The position numbers were made by a program, and so were the translations under genes. Shown here piece by piece: positions 25,612 to 34,139 of a stretch of 64,000 nt of DNA. Origin of the DNA: Nocardia ninae NBRC 108245 (GTDB lineage: Bacteria; Actinomycetota; Actinomycetes; Mycobacteriales; Mycobacteriaceae); assembly GCF_007990755.1 (NCBI RefSeq), contig NZ_BJXA01000034.1, positions 24,799-88,798 of the forward strand, written 5' to 3'. Position 1 is the stretch's first letter, and the number at the start of each line of letters is the position of its first letter. Under the pieces are notes generated by a model. The model did not search any database. It saw only the letters and a program-made list of their open reading frames with translations, and had not been told where the DNA came from.

Positions 25612-27428
25612 CGGAGCTCGTCTCCTTGTGGTGCGCCACCCTCGATCGCGCAGTGGTGGGATCGCCAGAACTCGGCGAACTTTCCGTTCTGTGTCAGCAA
25701 TTCGGCAGGCCTGCCACGTTCGACGATCGCGCCGTCGGACAGCACGACGACCGTGTCCGCGTCGGCGACCGTCTCCAGTCGGTGGGCGATGACGAGAATC
25801 GTCCGATCGCCCGCGAGTGTCGCCAGCGCGCCGCGCACCGCCTGCTCGGTCTGCGGGTCGGCGAAGGCGGTCGCCTCGTCGAGCACCAGCACCGGCGCGG
25901 CGGACAGCAGCGCCCGGGCGAGTGAAACCCGTTGTGCCTCACCGCCGGACAGTTCGACATCGGTGCCGATCACCGACTCGTAACCGCGCGGCAGCTCGAG
26001 AATCCGCTCGTGGATGTTCGCCAGCCTGGCGACTCGAACCACCTCGTCGAGGTCGGCCCGGGGTACCGCGAGCGCGATATTTTCCGCGATCGAGGCGCGC
26101 AACAGACGGACATCTTGAAAGACGAAGGAGACGGTCCGGTAGAGCTCGCGGCTACCGAGCTCGCGCAGATCGACCCCGCCCACGAGCACCGCACCGTGCG
26201 TCGGGTCGAAGAACCGCGGCAACAACTGAACCAGCGTGGACTTCCCACTGCCCGACGGCCCCACGATCGCGGTGACAGTCCCCGGCTCGAGCCCCAGATC
26301 GATGCCGCGCAGCACTTCGTTGCCGGGTTCGTAACCGAATCGAACGTCCCGCAGCTCCACCCGGTGCCCGTTCGGCGCGGCCGGGTGCGCAGGCTCCGGA
26401 AGTGGCTGTACCGCAAGCACATCCTTGATCCGGCCGAGTGCCCGCCCGGCGGTCTGCATATCGTCGAACCCGTGGCCCAGCGCGGCCACCGGCGCGGTCA
26501 GACCGAGGCCGAGCAGTAGGAAGGGCAGCAGGTCGGCGGGGGTCATCGAGCCGTTCGTGACCAGCGCCGTACCGCCGATCAGCACGACGAGCAGCACGAA
26601 CGGCGGCGACAGCGCCAGCTGCATGCCCGCCGCGACAGCGGAGACGCCGCGCACCCAGCGCAGGAAGGTGTCTACGAAATCGTCTGCGGCGGTGCGGAAT
26701 TTACTGTGCGCGCGCCCGGATCCGCCGAAGGCCTTGACCACCGAGATGCCTTGCACGAACTCGATGACCGAGCTCGCGATCCGCCCCATGGCCGTATCGA
26801 ACTCCGCCTGCTCACGCAGCCGGGCCGGCGTCATCATCAAGGGCACCAACGCGATTGCCAGCAGCACTGGAATCAGCGTGATCAGCGTCAGCCGCCAGTC
26901 GATGGTGAACAGGTAGATCAGCGAGACCAGCGGCACGACGAACGCGGAGACCAGTTCGCCGGGGGCGTGCGCGATGAACGGGTGCACGGCGCTGACATCT
27001 TCGCCGACCACCTTGGCCAGCTCGCCGGTGCGGCGCTGGGCGAACCAGCCGATCGGCACCCGGCCGAGTCGCGCGGCCAGCTGCCTGCGCAACGACAGCT
27101 GCACCTGGCTGTCGAGTAGGTGCCCGAGGCCGGACGAGGCGGCCGTGAAGAGCAGTCGGACGAACAAGCCCGCCGCGCCCGCGAGCACGACGGCCCAGAC
27201 GTGGCTGTGCTCGATCGGATTGGGTGACAAAAGGATTCGCCCCAGTTCGATGACGGCGAGCAGCGGAGCCAGGCCCGCGACCGCGCCGATCACCTGAAGG
27301 ATCAGCACGGCGGCAAAACTCGTGAGATGTGGCCGCAGCAGTCTCGAAATACTTTGGCCTGCTGCGGAATCAGCATTCGAGGGGGGTATGGACTGCTGCC
27401 TCGCCTCGGCAAGGTCGATCGCGGTCAT
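25608..27428 (-). CDS. ABC transporter, fused permease-ATPase (IrtA/YbtP-like half, no reductase domain)
   Basis: 606 residues. Membrane domain about 25-320, then ATPase with GPSGSGKST, FQDVRLLRA, LSGGEAQRVSLARAL and VLVLDEATAFAD. The Ala at the Walker B neighbour position (EATAFAD instead of the usual EATSALD) is typical of this subgroup. Mycobacterial IrtA has an N-terminal siderophore-interacting domain of about 270 residues, which is missing here. The ATG is 20 bp downstream of a perfect palindrome, so expression is probably repressed by a dimeric regulator. Confidence 0.9.
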   Translation of the reverse strand: MTAIDLAEARQQSIPPSNADSAAGQSISRLLRPHLTSFAAVLILQVIGAVAGLAPLLAVIELGRILLSPNPIEHSHVWAVVLAGAAGLFVRLLFTAASSGLGHLLDSQVQLSLRRQLAARLGRVPIGWFAQRRTGELAKVVGEDVSAVHPFIAHAPGELVSAFVVPLVSLIYLFTIDWRLTLITLIPVLLAIALVPLMMTPARLREQAEFDTAMGRIASSVIEFVQGISVVKAFGGSGRAHSKFRTAADDFVDTFLRWVRGVSAVAAGMQLALSPPFVLLVVLIGGTALVTNGSMTPADLLPFLLLGLGLTAPVAALGHGFDDMQTAGRALGRIKDVLAVQPLPEPAHPAAPNGHRVELRDVRFGYEPGNEVLRGIDLGLEPGTVTAIVGPSGSGKSTLVQLLPRFFDPTHGAVLVGGVDLRELGSRELYRTVSFVFQDVRLLRASIAENIALAVPRADLDEVVRVARLANIHERILELPRGYESVIGTDVELSGGEAQRVSLARALLSAAPVLVLDEATAFADPQTEQAVRGALATLAGDRTILVIAHRLETVADADTVVVLSDGAIVERGRPAELLTQNGKFAEFWRSHHCAIEGGAPQGDELR

Positions 27429-27447
27429 CGTGCTCCCGTTCGGTTTC

Positions 27448-27459
27448 TATACGCGTATA
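27448..27459. promoter_or_regulatory. Palindromic operator TATACGCGTATA
   Basis: A perfect 12-bp palindrome just upstream of the ABC pair, within the 132-bp gap shared with the divergent hydrolase. TATACGCGTATA-type sites are common for TetR repressors. No TetR gene is adjacent, so the regulator would be encoded elsewhere. Confidence 0.5.
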
Positions 27460-27560
27460 AATAACGTACCTCGAGTGCTCGCGGCAAGCCATAGATCCCT
27501 CGTTCGAGGGGTGTACGCACGGACTTTTGATAACTTGCCCTCGAGACAGGGAGGCGGCCG

Positions 27561-28307
27561 GTGACCGATACGGACCAGCAGAGTTTCGACTACCAGGAAC
27601 GGGCAGCGCTGGACCGACTGCTCCGGGAGAGCGGCGACCCTGGCACTGTCATCTCTTACGGCCCGGACCCGGATCAACTGGCGGAGGTTTTCGGCGAACC
27701 CGGTCCCACCGTGGTCCTCGTGCACGGCGGCTACTTTCGGGAGACCACCGATCGAACCCACGCTCGCCCGCTCGCCCGCGCCCTGGCCGAGGCGGGCGTA
27801 CACGTCTTGCTGATGGAGTATCGGCGTACACCAGGAGACCCCATGACCGCGCTCGCGGACCTGGACCTGCTCGAGTCACGTTTGACCGAGCCGGTGCTGT
27901 GGGTCGGTCATTCCGCAGGCGGCATGCTGGCGCTGACCCGGGCTTACGAGCGCCAAGCCGCCGTCCTCGCCCTGGCTCCGGTGGCCGATCTCGCGCGCGC
28001 CTCCCGGCTGAACCTGGGCGACGGCGCGGTCACGGCCTGGATGGGCGGGACTCCCGAACAGCAACCGCGCCGATATGCGGACCTGGATCCGCAGATACGG
28101 CTGTCGTCCAAGCCGCCCGGTGTGCTCCTGGTGCACGGCAGCGACGATCAGACCGTGCCCGTCGCGCTCAGTCGGGACAGCCCGGCCGGATCGGTGGTGC
28201 TCCCGCACGTCCACCATTTCGATCTCATCGACCCCGAGTCCGAAGCCTGGGCCGCGCTATCGGAATTGGTGCGCTCGGCCTTGGCTGGGCTGCCCCGCGC
28301 GCGCTGA
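27561..28307 (+). CDS. Alpha/beta hydrolase (kynurenine-formamidase/BD-FAE-like)
   Basis: 248 residues. The HGG oxyanion motif (VLVHGGYFRE, about 53-62) and nucleophile elbow VGHSAGG (Ser near 115) place it in the HSL/kynurenine-formamidase side of the alpha/beta-hydrolases. The acid lies in LLVHGSDDQTVP and the His in HVHHFDLID. GTG 27561 is well supported by GGGAGG upstream. It has no signal peptide. It is divergent from the ABC pair across the TATACGCGTATA site, so it may share its control. The substrate is unknown. Confidence 0.85.
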   Translation: MTDTDQQSFDYQERAALDRLLRESGDPGTVISYGPDPDQLAEVFGEPGPTVVLVHGGYFRETTDRTHARPLARALAEAGVHVLLMEYRRTPGDPMTALADLDLLESRLTEPVLWVGHSAGGMLALTRAYERQAAVLALAPVADLARASRLNLGDGAVTAWMGGTPEQQPRRYADLDPQIRLSSKPPGVLLVHGSDDQTVPVALSRDSPAGSVVLPHVHHFDLIDPESEAWAALSELVRSALAGLPRAR

Positions 28308-28427
28308 ACTGTCGCGGCTGGTGATCGGAGCCCTCGGCGCACCTCGGACCGGCGCGAAGGCCGGCTCGCCGGCGCGGTGAAATACGGTGTCTCTACGACG
28401 GCTAACGACAACGACGCAGGGAGACAC

Positions 28428-29885
28428 ATGCCGAGTCGGCAACCAACCACCTCGTTGACCAGCGCGGACGCCTTGGACCAGCTGGAAACGCGCTATCAGC
28501 AGTCCGTCGCCGCATTGCGCGATGCGATACGGATCTTCGTCGAGAACGGCACGGTGCCCGACGACGCCGCCCGGGCCGACGGCCTGTTCGTCTATCCCGA
28601 ACTGCGGATCAGCTGGGACGGCGACGCGCCGACGAAGAACCGCTCCCGCGCCTGGGGCCGCTTCACCAGACCGGGTAGCTACGCCACCACGGTCACCCGC
28701 CCCGACCTGTTGCGCCATTATCTGACGGAACAATTGGAGATGATCGAGGGCGATTACGACGTGCGGATCGAGGTGTCCCCGTCCCGGCAGGAGATTCCGT
28801 TCCCGTACGTCATCGATCGCACCGAGCTCGCGCTGGACAGCTCGATGGCCGCGGTGATGGCGCGGTATTTTCCCACCACCGACCTGGCCAGCATCGGTGA
28901 CGAAACCGCCGACGGCATCTTCAATGCCATCGATACGCTGCCGCTCAGCCATTTCGACGCGCTGCGGACCGATTTCTCGCTGGCGCGGTTGCAGCATTAC
29001 ACCGGGACGCCGGTGGAGCATTTCCAGCCGTTCGTGCTGTTCACCAACTACACACGGTATGTCGATGAGTTCGTGCGCTGGGCGTGCGCGCAGATCGCCG
29101 ACCCGGACAGTCCGTACGACAGCCTCTCGTGCGCGGGCGGCACCGTGGTCGATGCCGAAACCGTCGGCACGGCAAGCACTTCGGACGTCGCGTGGAAGAA
29201 GCATCAGATGCCGGCCTGGCATCTGCGCTCCGCCGACCGGCGCGGCATCACGCTGGTGAACATCGGCGTCGGGCCGTCGAATGCGAAGACCATCTGCGAT
29301 CACCTCGCGGTGCTGCGCCCGCACGCCTGGCTGATGATCGGCCACTGCGGTGGCCTGCGGGAGAGCCAGGCGATCGGCGACTACGTGCTGGCCCACGCGT
29401 ATCTGCGCGACGATCACGTGCTGGATTCGGTGCTGCCGCCCGACATTCCGATCCCCAGCATCGCCGAGGTGCAGCGGGCGCTGTACGACGCCACCAAGAT
29501 CGTGAGCAACATGCCGGGTGAAGCGGTGAAGGAGCGGTTACGCACCGGCACCGTCGTCACCACCGACGATCGGAATTGGGAGCTGCGGTACTCCGCGTCG
29601 GCGCTGCGGTTCAACCTCAGCCGCGCGGTCGCCATCGATATGGAGAGCGCCACGATCGCGGCGCAAGGGTATCGATTCCGCGTCCCCTACGGCACGCTGC
29701 TGTGCGTCTCGGATAAGCCGCTGCACGGCGAGATCAAACTGCCGGGGCAGGCGAACCGCTTCTACGAAGGCGCTATTTCCGAACACCTGCAGATCGGTAT
29801 CCGCGCTGTGGAATTGCTGCGCGCCGAGGGTGATCGGCTGCATTCGCGCAAGTTGCGCACGTTCAACGAACCGCCCTTCCGGTAG
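28428..29885 (+). CDS. amn: AMP nucleosidase
   Basis: 485 residues from ATG 28428, which has AGGGAGA upstream. The enzyme splits AMP into adenine and ribose 5-phosphate. The N-terminal AMP-nucleosidase domain (FVYPELRISWDG, about 55-70) is followed by a purine-nucleoside-phosphorylase fold with GVGPSNAKTICDHLAVL, MIGHCGGLRESQ, and AIDMESATIAAQGYRF, whose Met-Glu contacts the ribose. Length and motifs agree with E. coli Amn. An upstream in-frame start at 28377 adds 17 residues without a ribosome site. Confidence 0.93.
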   Translation: MPSRQPTTSLTSADALDQLETRYQQSVAALRDAIRIFVENGTVPDDAARADGLFVYPELRISWDGDAPTKNRSRAWGRFTRPGSYATTVTRPDLLRHYLTEQLEMIEGDYDVRIEVSPSRQEIPFPYVIDRTELALDSSMAAVMARYFPTTDLASIGDETADGIFNAIDTLPLSHFDALRTDFSLARLQHYTGTPVEHFQPFVLFTNYTRYVDEFVRWACAQIADPDSPYDSLSCAGGTVVDAETVGTASTSDVAWKKHQMPAWHLRSADRRGITLVNIGVGPSNAKTICDHLAVLRPHAWLMIGHCGGLRESQAIGDYVLAHAYLRDDHVLDSVLPPDIPIPSIAEVQRALYDATKIVSNMPGEAVKERLRTGTVVTTDDRNWELRYSASALRFNLSRAVAIDMESATIAAQGYRFRVPYGTLLCVSDKPLHGEIKLPGQANRFYEGAISEHLQIGIRAVELLRAEGDRLHSRKLRTFNEPPFR

Positions 29886-30402
29886 TCGCGGCTCAATCCG
29901 TCAGTGTCTCGGGTGCGGAAACCAGTGGCGTGCTCTCGCGAAACGCCGCCACCAGTTCCCGGTGCTCGAGACGCTGACGCAGGGCAATGCGGACGTGGTC
30001 GAGGATGGGGGCGCTGGGCCGTCGAGTGGTCGGGCCCAGGGCGGTGGTTGTGCGGCACGTCGGGTGCGGGCGTGGCTGATCTGGTCCACCGCCCACCTGG
30101 TGGCCGATCGGGGGTCCATCGTGATCCGACGTGATCAGGGCGTGATCGGACTGTGATCGCCTGTGTCGCTGTTAATCAGCCCTCAACTCGATTTTAGAAT
30201 TCGACTTAGAACTCGTGGGTTGCGGTGCCGAGTTCTACCCTCGAATGCGGGATCAACAATCTGGTGGCACCGGCGAGCAAGGCCACCCGACCAACGTTGC
30301 TCGGTGGTCCCGATATGTAGCTCGAACTCGGCAGCACCGAGCCTGTGCCTTTGGGGGACAGGCGATCCGACACGCGATCGACCACTCCGAAAGAAGCGTC
30401 TC
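29886..30402. promoter_or_regulatory. 517-bp intergenic region with direct repeats
   Basis: No credible gene is seen. Four GTGATC copies lie at 30121, 30131, 30142 and 30153, spaced 10-11 bp. After them comes an AT-rich patch (TTTTAGAATTCGACTTAGAA region, about 30190-30210) that could be the promoter core, and then about 190 nt of leader with possible hairpins (for example GCCTGT/ACAGGC near 30342-30365) before the ATG at 30403. Confidence 0.5.
30121..30158 (+). repeat. Four GTGATC repeats at helical-turn spacing
   Basis: GTGATC occurs four times in 38 bp with starts 10, 11 and 11 bp apart, so all copies lie on one face of the helix. Such direct repeats are how OmpR/PhoB-type response regulators usually bind. 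The array sits upstream of the secreted-protein gene at 30403. Confidence 0.6.
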
Positions 30403-30918
30403 ATGGGTAAGCACAGCGCACCTAGCAAAAATCAAATGCCGGCCCGATTGGCAATTTTGTCGACGGCAACGTTGATCGGCTTGGGCATCTCGGCCAATAC
30501 CGGTGCGGGACAGGCTGTCGCGGAATCGACGACGACCACCACGGCCAACCCGAGCGACCACGTTGCCAAGGTTCCGGCGAAGCGGGTCATGGCGGCGAGC
30601 GGGCAGCAGGTCAGCAAGCAGACCGGCCAGCACAGCCACACGGTTCGTGCCGCGAAGCCGCCGAAGAAGAAGCAGCCCGGCGCGGGCAAGCCGAAGGCCA
30701 AGCCGGCACCCTCGCAGGATCCGTTGGCGCTGCTGAACAGCGGCAGTGCCGCGCTCGGCGGGCTGGCGAAGAGCCTCGAGACGGGCAGTGCCGCCATCAC
30801 GCCGCTGGCGAAGGCGCTCAGCACCGGCAGCTCGGCAGTCACCGGTAGCGCGGCTTCCGGCAGCAAGGCGGCGGGTGGGCTGGCCCCACTGCTCGGCCTG
30901 CTCACCGGCAGCGCCTGA
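30403..30918 (+). CDS. Secreted basic/low-complexity protein, MGKHSAP leader
   Basis: 171 residues. The N-terminus MGKHSAPSKNQ is followed by a hydrophobic stretch (about 13-38) ending in AVAES, consistent with Sec export. A lysine/proline-rich linker (KPPKKKQPGAGKPKAKPAP) leads to a C-terminus of Ser/Gly/Ala repeats (NSGSAALGGL, ETGSAAITPL, STGSSAVTGS). No enzyme motif is seen. The first seven residues are identical to those of the next gene, and the two are 45 bp apart, so they are probably co-expressed. Confidence 0.75.
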   Translation: MGKHSAPSKNQMPARLAILSTATLIGLGISANTGAGQAVAESTTTTTANPSDHVAKVPAKRVMAASGQQVSKQTGQHSHTVRAAKPPKKKQPGAGKPKAKPAPSQDPLALLNSGSAALGGLAKSLETGSAAITPLAKALSTGSSAVTGSAASGSKAAGGLAPLLGLLTGSA

Positions 30919-30963
30919 TCCCGAGCGCCACGCGGCGGCCAACCAGCAACCAGAAGGCATTTC

Positions 30964-32400
30964 ATGGGTAAGCACAGTGCACCGCGAAAGATTTCGCCTT
31001 TTTCGCCGGCAACAATGCTCACATTGTCCACCGCTTTCGGAGTATCAGCTTTCGCTGTGACTATTGCTGGAGCTCCTTCGGCCTCGGCGGGCCCCGACGC
31101 GCCCGCCGATGAGGTGATCAGCCTGACCAACGCTGCACGCACCAAAGCCGGCTGCTCTGCTTTGAAGTCCGACAAGCACCTCACCGAAGCCGCGCAGGCC
31201 CACACCAAAGACATGGCGGCCAGCGGAAACCTCGACCACAACTCGTCGAAGGGCGATCCGGGCGACCGGATCACCGCGGCGGGCTACAAGGCGCAGACCT
31301 GGGCAGAGAACATCGCCGAGGGGCAGACGAGTGCGTCCGAGGTCGTCGATGCCTGGATGAACAGCGAGGGTCACCGCGCGAACATCCTGAACTGCGGGTT
31401 GAAGGACATCGGGGTCGGCTACGCCAAGAGCGGAGACGGAACCCCTTACTGGACCCAGGATTTCGGTGCGTCCAGTGAGTCCGACAAGGACAAGGACAAA
31501 GACAAAGACAAGGATAAGGATAAGGACAAGCCGTCCGGTGGCGAGAAGGACAAGCCCTCCGATGGTGGCGGGAAGGACAAGCCGTCCGACGGTGGTGGCA
31601 AAGATAAGCCGTCCGATGGTGGCGGTGAAGATAAGCCGTCCGATGGAGGCGGTGCGGACGAGCCGTCCGACGGAGGCGACAAGCCGTCCGACGGCGGAGA
31701 CGACACTTCCGGGCAACCTTCGGAGGAGGTCCCCTCGGAAGGCGAGGGTGACTCGTCCGAGGATCCCTGGGGCGACGGTTCGGACGAATCTTCTGATGGT
31801 GAGGGTGATTCGTCCGAGCAACCTTCGGACGACGGTTCCGAGGTCCCCTCGGAAGGTGAAGATGATTCGTCCGAGGACCCCTGGTCTGAAGGTTCGGACG
31901 AATCCTCCGACGACGCAGGCGATTCGGCTGAGGATCCCTGGGGCGACGGTGCGGACGAGTCTTCGGATAGCGGAGGTGATTCGTCCGAGGACTTTTGGGG
32001 CGACGACTCGTCCGATGACGGGGGAGACTCGTCCGAGGACCCCTGGGCTGAAGATTCGGACGAACCCGCTTACGGCGCAGGCGATTCTCCCGAGGATTCC
32101 TGGAGCGACATCTTCTCCGACGACGCAGGCGAGGGAGCCGGTGACGGCGCTTCCGATGGCTTCGACTGGTTCTCGAAAGACGGCGGAGATTCGTCCTTCG
32201 ACCCGTGGAGCAACGGATTCGACGCACCGACAGGGGACGGCCTCGGCGCCCTGACCGGCGGCGGCGACGCCTTCGGCGACCTCGGTGACCTCCTCGGCGG
32301 ACTCGGTGAGGCCGGCGATGCGTTCGGCGGACTCGGTGATGCCTTGGGCGGACTCGGCGGTGCGGGCGAAGGCCTCGGGGCACTGGCCGGTGGCTGGTAG
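30964..32400 (+). CDS. Secreted CAP-domain (SCP/PR1) protein with long acidic repeat tail
   Basis: 478 residues. Signal region 1-42 ends SASAG. The CAP domain (about 46-165) contains ISLTNAARTKAGC, HTKDMAASGNLDHNS, WAENIAEG, SEGHRANILNCG and YWTQDFG; both CAP His/Glu clusters are present. After it come a run of eight Lys-Asp pairs, five or more KPSDGGG units, and long Asp/Ser/Glu repeats of the kind EDPWGDGSDESSD, ending in Gly-rich GLGDALGGLGGAG. The tail is about 300 residues and very acidic. CAP proteins are extracellular; in actinomycetes the function is mostly unknown. The tail may bind cations or span the wall. Confidence 0.88.
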   Translation: MGKHSAPRKISPFSPATMLTLSTAFGVSAFAVTIAGAPSASAGPDAPADEVISLTNAARTKAGCSALKSDKHLTEAAQAHTKDMAASGNLDHNSSKGDPGDRITAAGYKAQTWAENIAEGQTSASEVVDAWMNSEGHRANILNCGLKDIGVGYAKSGDGTPYWTQDFGASSESDKDKDKDKDKDKDKDKPSGGEKDKPSDGGGKDKPSDGGGKDKPSDGGGEDKPSDGGGADEPSDGGDKPSDGGDDTSGQPSEEVPSEGEGDSSEDPWGDGSDESSDGEGDSSEQPSDDGSEVPSEGEDDSSEDPWSEGSDESSDDAGDSAEDPWGDGADESSDSGGDSSEDFWGDDSSDDGGDSSEDPWAEDSDEPAYGAGDSPEDSWSDIFSDDAGEGAGDGASDGFDWFSKDGGDSSFDPWSNGFDAPTGDGLGALTGGGDAFGDLGDLLGGLGEAGDAFGGLGDALGGLGGAGEGLGALAGGW

Positions 32401-32415
32401 CTGGTACCCCGACTC

Positions 32416-32454
32416 GATCGCCGAACAGGGTTCCTTCCACCCTGTTCGGCGATC
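32416..32454. terminator. Strong stem-loop between convergent genes
   Basis: A perfect 15-bp stem (GATCGCCGAACAGGG paired with CCCTGTTCGGCGATC) with a 9-nt loop. It lies between the ends of the CAP gene and the LLM oxidoreductase gene and can serve both strands. No T-tract follows, as usual in actinomycetes. Confidence 0.85.
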
Positions 32455-32463
32455 ACGCGTTTG

Positions 32464-33339
32464 TCAGCCGAGTTCGGCGAGCTGGGGGACCGCGGGTGCC
32501 ATGCCGTCGATCCAGGCGGCGGGGGAGCCGGTGGTGGGGGTGACGATGACGGTGTGCGCGCCGAGGGCGGCGTAGTCGGCCATGGCGCGGACGAAGTCGT
32601 CACGGGTGTCGGGGCTCGGGCGGGGGTTGTTGGCCAGCAGAGTGATGCGGAGCTGGTTGTAGTCGCGGCCGACGTCGTCGCAGTGGCGGCGCAGTACGTC
32701 GAGCTTGTGCGCGACGTCCGCGGGGGAGGAGGCGAAGAGGTTGCAGGCGTCGCCGTACTGGGCGACCAGGCGCAGGGTCTTGCGTTCGCCACCGCCGCCG
32801 ATGAGCACCTTGGGCTGGTTGATCGGCTGCGGCGAGCAGAGCGTCTCGGCCAATTGGTAGTGCTTGCCGTCGAACGGTCCGTTGTTCGCGGGGTCCCACA
32901 TCTGCCGGCAGATGCGCAGTGCCTCCTCCAGCCGCTCGAACCGCTCGGCGATCGGCGGGTACGGCACGCCGAGTCCGTGGTGTTCGCGCTCGAACCAGGC
33001 GGCGCCGACACCGAGCGCGGCCCGGCCACCGGAGAGCACATCGAGCGTGGTGACGATCTTGGCGAGCAGGCCGGGGTGCCGATAGGTCACGCCGGTGACC
33101 AGCAGGCCGAGTTCGATGCGGGAGGTGTGCGCGGCCAGGAAGCCGAGCGTGGTGTACCCCTCGAGCATGTTCGCCTCGGCGGGCAGGCCGGTCGGCTCGA
33201 TCTGAAAGTAGTGGTCCATGAAGGACAACCAGGTCGCGCCGGACGCCTCCGCCGCGGCGCCGACCCTGGCGAGTTCGCCGGCGATGGCCGCGGTGCCCCC
33301 GTCGATGTCGAATATCGGAAGATGAAAACCGAGCTCCAT
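32464..33339 (-). CDS. LLM-class F420-dependent oxidoreductase
   Basis: 291 residues of the luciferase-like TIM-barrel family. MELGFHLPIF, the SFMDHYFQ segment, TSRIELGLLVTGVTYRHPGLLAKIVTTLDVLSGGRA-type core, and GLGVPYPPIAERFERLEEAL are typical of mycobacterial/nocardial F420-dependent enzymes. It probably uses F420 to oxidise or reduce an unknown small molecule. Its promoter has the layout read by MerR regulators. Confidence 0.88.
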   Translation of the reverse strand: MELGFHLPIFDIDGGTAAIAGELARVGAAAEASGATWLSFMDHYFQIEPTGLPAEANMLEGYTTLGFLAAHTSRIELGLLVTGVTYRHPGLLAKIVTTLDVLSGGRAALGVGAAWFEREHHGLGVPYPPIAERFERLEEALRICRQMWDPANNGPFDGKHYQLAETLCSPQPINQPKVLIGGGGERKTLRLVAQYGDACNLFASSPADVAHKLDVLRRHCDDVGRDYNQLRITLLANNPRPSPDTRDDFVRAMADYAALGAHTVIVTPTTGSPAAWIDGMAPAVPQLAELG

Positions 33340-33377
33340 GGCACGATCCCCTCGTAAGTCGGCAACTCAGATGCCTC

Positions 33378-33408
33378 ACGCTACGACCTGGAGTGCACTC
33401 CAAGTCAA
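33378..33408 (-). promoter_or_regulatory. MerR-type promoter/operator of the LLM gene
   Basis: On the minus strand: TTGACT (-35), a 19-bp spacer containing the palindrome TGGAGTGCACTCCA, then TAGCGT (-10). A dyad in an over-long 19-bp spacer is the signature of promoters twisted open by MerR-family activators (compare ZntR/CueR sites). It lies 39 bp upstream of the LLM ATG. Confidence 0.7.
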
Positions 33409-33518
33409 GTGCGCCGGACCCCCGCCGCAGCGCCCGTATGCCACGGTTCAGTGGTCGGCGAATGTACGTTCGTAGATGTTCCTTCCCCTGGGAGCCGGTC
33501 GACGAGGAAGTAGGTGCG

Positions 33519-34097
33519 ATGCACTGGGACCAGATGACCGCCACGCCCGACGAGCTGCACGAGCACGCCACGCGGGTGCGCCGCGCCGTCGGGCAGCTCG
33601 GCGTGCTCGAATCGATCATCACCGCGGCGGACGGCCCGTGGCTCGGCGCGATGGACGCCGACGGACGCGGCGCGGCCGAGCTGAAGATGCACCTGGCCGG
33701 GCGTTATCGGCTCACCGTCGTCGTGACGAGCGCCGGAAAAATCAGCCTGGTGCAGATGAACGCGCCCGCGGCGGGGCAGGCCGGCGAGCGGGTGCTCTCG
33801 TCGAAGCCCTCGATCCGGCGCGGCTGGGACGACACCGAGGAGATGCCCAAGCAGCCCGATTGGCTCGACTACGTGGTGGAGTGGGTCCGATCCGCGAGCG
33901 AGGACGTGGACCGCCGTGCCGTCATCGAATGGCGGCTGACCGGAGCCGATCTGAAGCTGGCCGCGATGAACGACACCATCGACAGCATGCGCGCCAGCCT
34001 GGCGGAGCGGGAACAGTTGCGCGACGAACTCGCGGCCGAGGTCGTGGACCTGCGGACCGAACTCGACGCGCTCGACGCGCTCGGCGCGCGGGAGTAG
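33519..34097 (+). CDS. Conserved hypothetical protein with C-terminal coiled coil
   Basis: 192 residues from ATG 33519 (GAGGAAG about 9 nt upstream). The N-terminal half is alpha/beta-like with GRYRLTVVVTSAGKISLVQ; the middle has two Trp-rich spots (WDDTEEMPKQPDWLDYVVEW). The last 50 residues form a heptad-rich coiled coil (LAEREQLRDELAAEVVDL). There is no signal peptide or membrane segment. I do not recognise the family. An upstream in-frame start at 33393 would cross the divergent promoter and is unlikely. Confidence 0.7.
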   Translation: MHWDQMTATPDELHEHATRVRRAVGQLGVLESIITAADGPWLGAMDADGRGAAELKMHLAGRYRLTVVVTSAGKISLVQMNAPAAGQAGERVLSSKPSIRRGWDDTEEMPKQPDWLDYVVEWVRSASEDVDRRAVIEWRLTGADLKLAAMNDTIDSMRASLAEREQLRDELAAEVVDLRTELDALDALGARE

Positions 34098-34099
34098 TG

Positions 34100-34130
34100 G
34101 GACGCGCCGCGATCGATCCGCGGCGCGTCC
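34100..34130. terminator. GC-rich stem-loop between convergent genes
   Basis: A perfect 12-bp stem, GGACGCGCCGCG with CGCGGCGCGTCC, and a 7-nt loop. It sits right after the stop at 34097 and before the end of the M20 gene at 34140, so it can terminate both. Confidence 0.8.
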
Positions 34131-34139
34131 GGTCGAGAC

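Noticed and set aside
29893-30096. Minus-strand open frame after amn, possible gene remnant
   Set aside because: Only about 45 residues look protein-like, no start signal and no recognisable family; not enough to call a pseudogene.
30190-30402. c-di-AMP (ydaO-type) riboswitch in the leader of the secreted-protein gene
   Set aside because: The leader has some hairpins, but I could not find the conserved riboswitch blocks. A covariance-model search would settle it.
31480-32200. Long minus-strand open frames opposite the CAP gene tail
   Set aside because: They are mirror images of the Asp/Ser/Gly repeats and read as Arg/His/Pro-rich low-complexity sequence.
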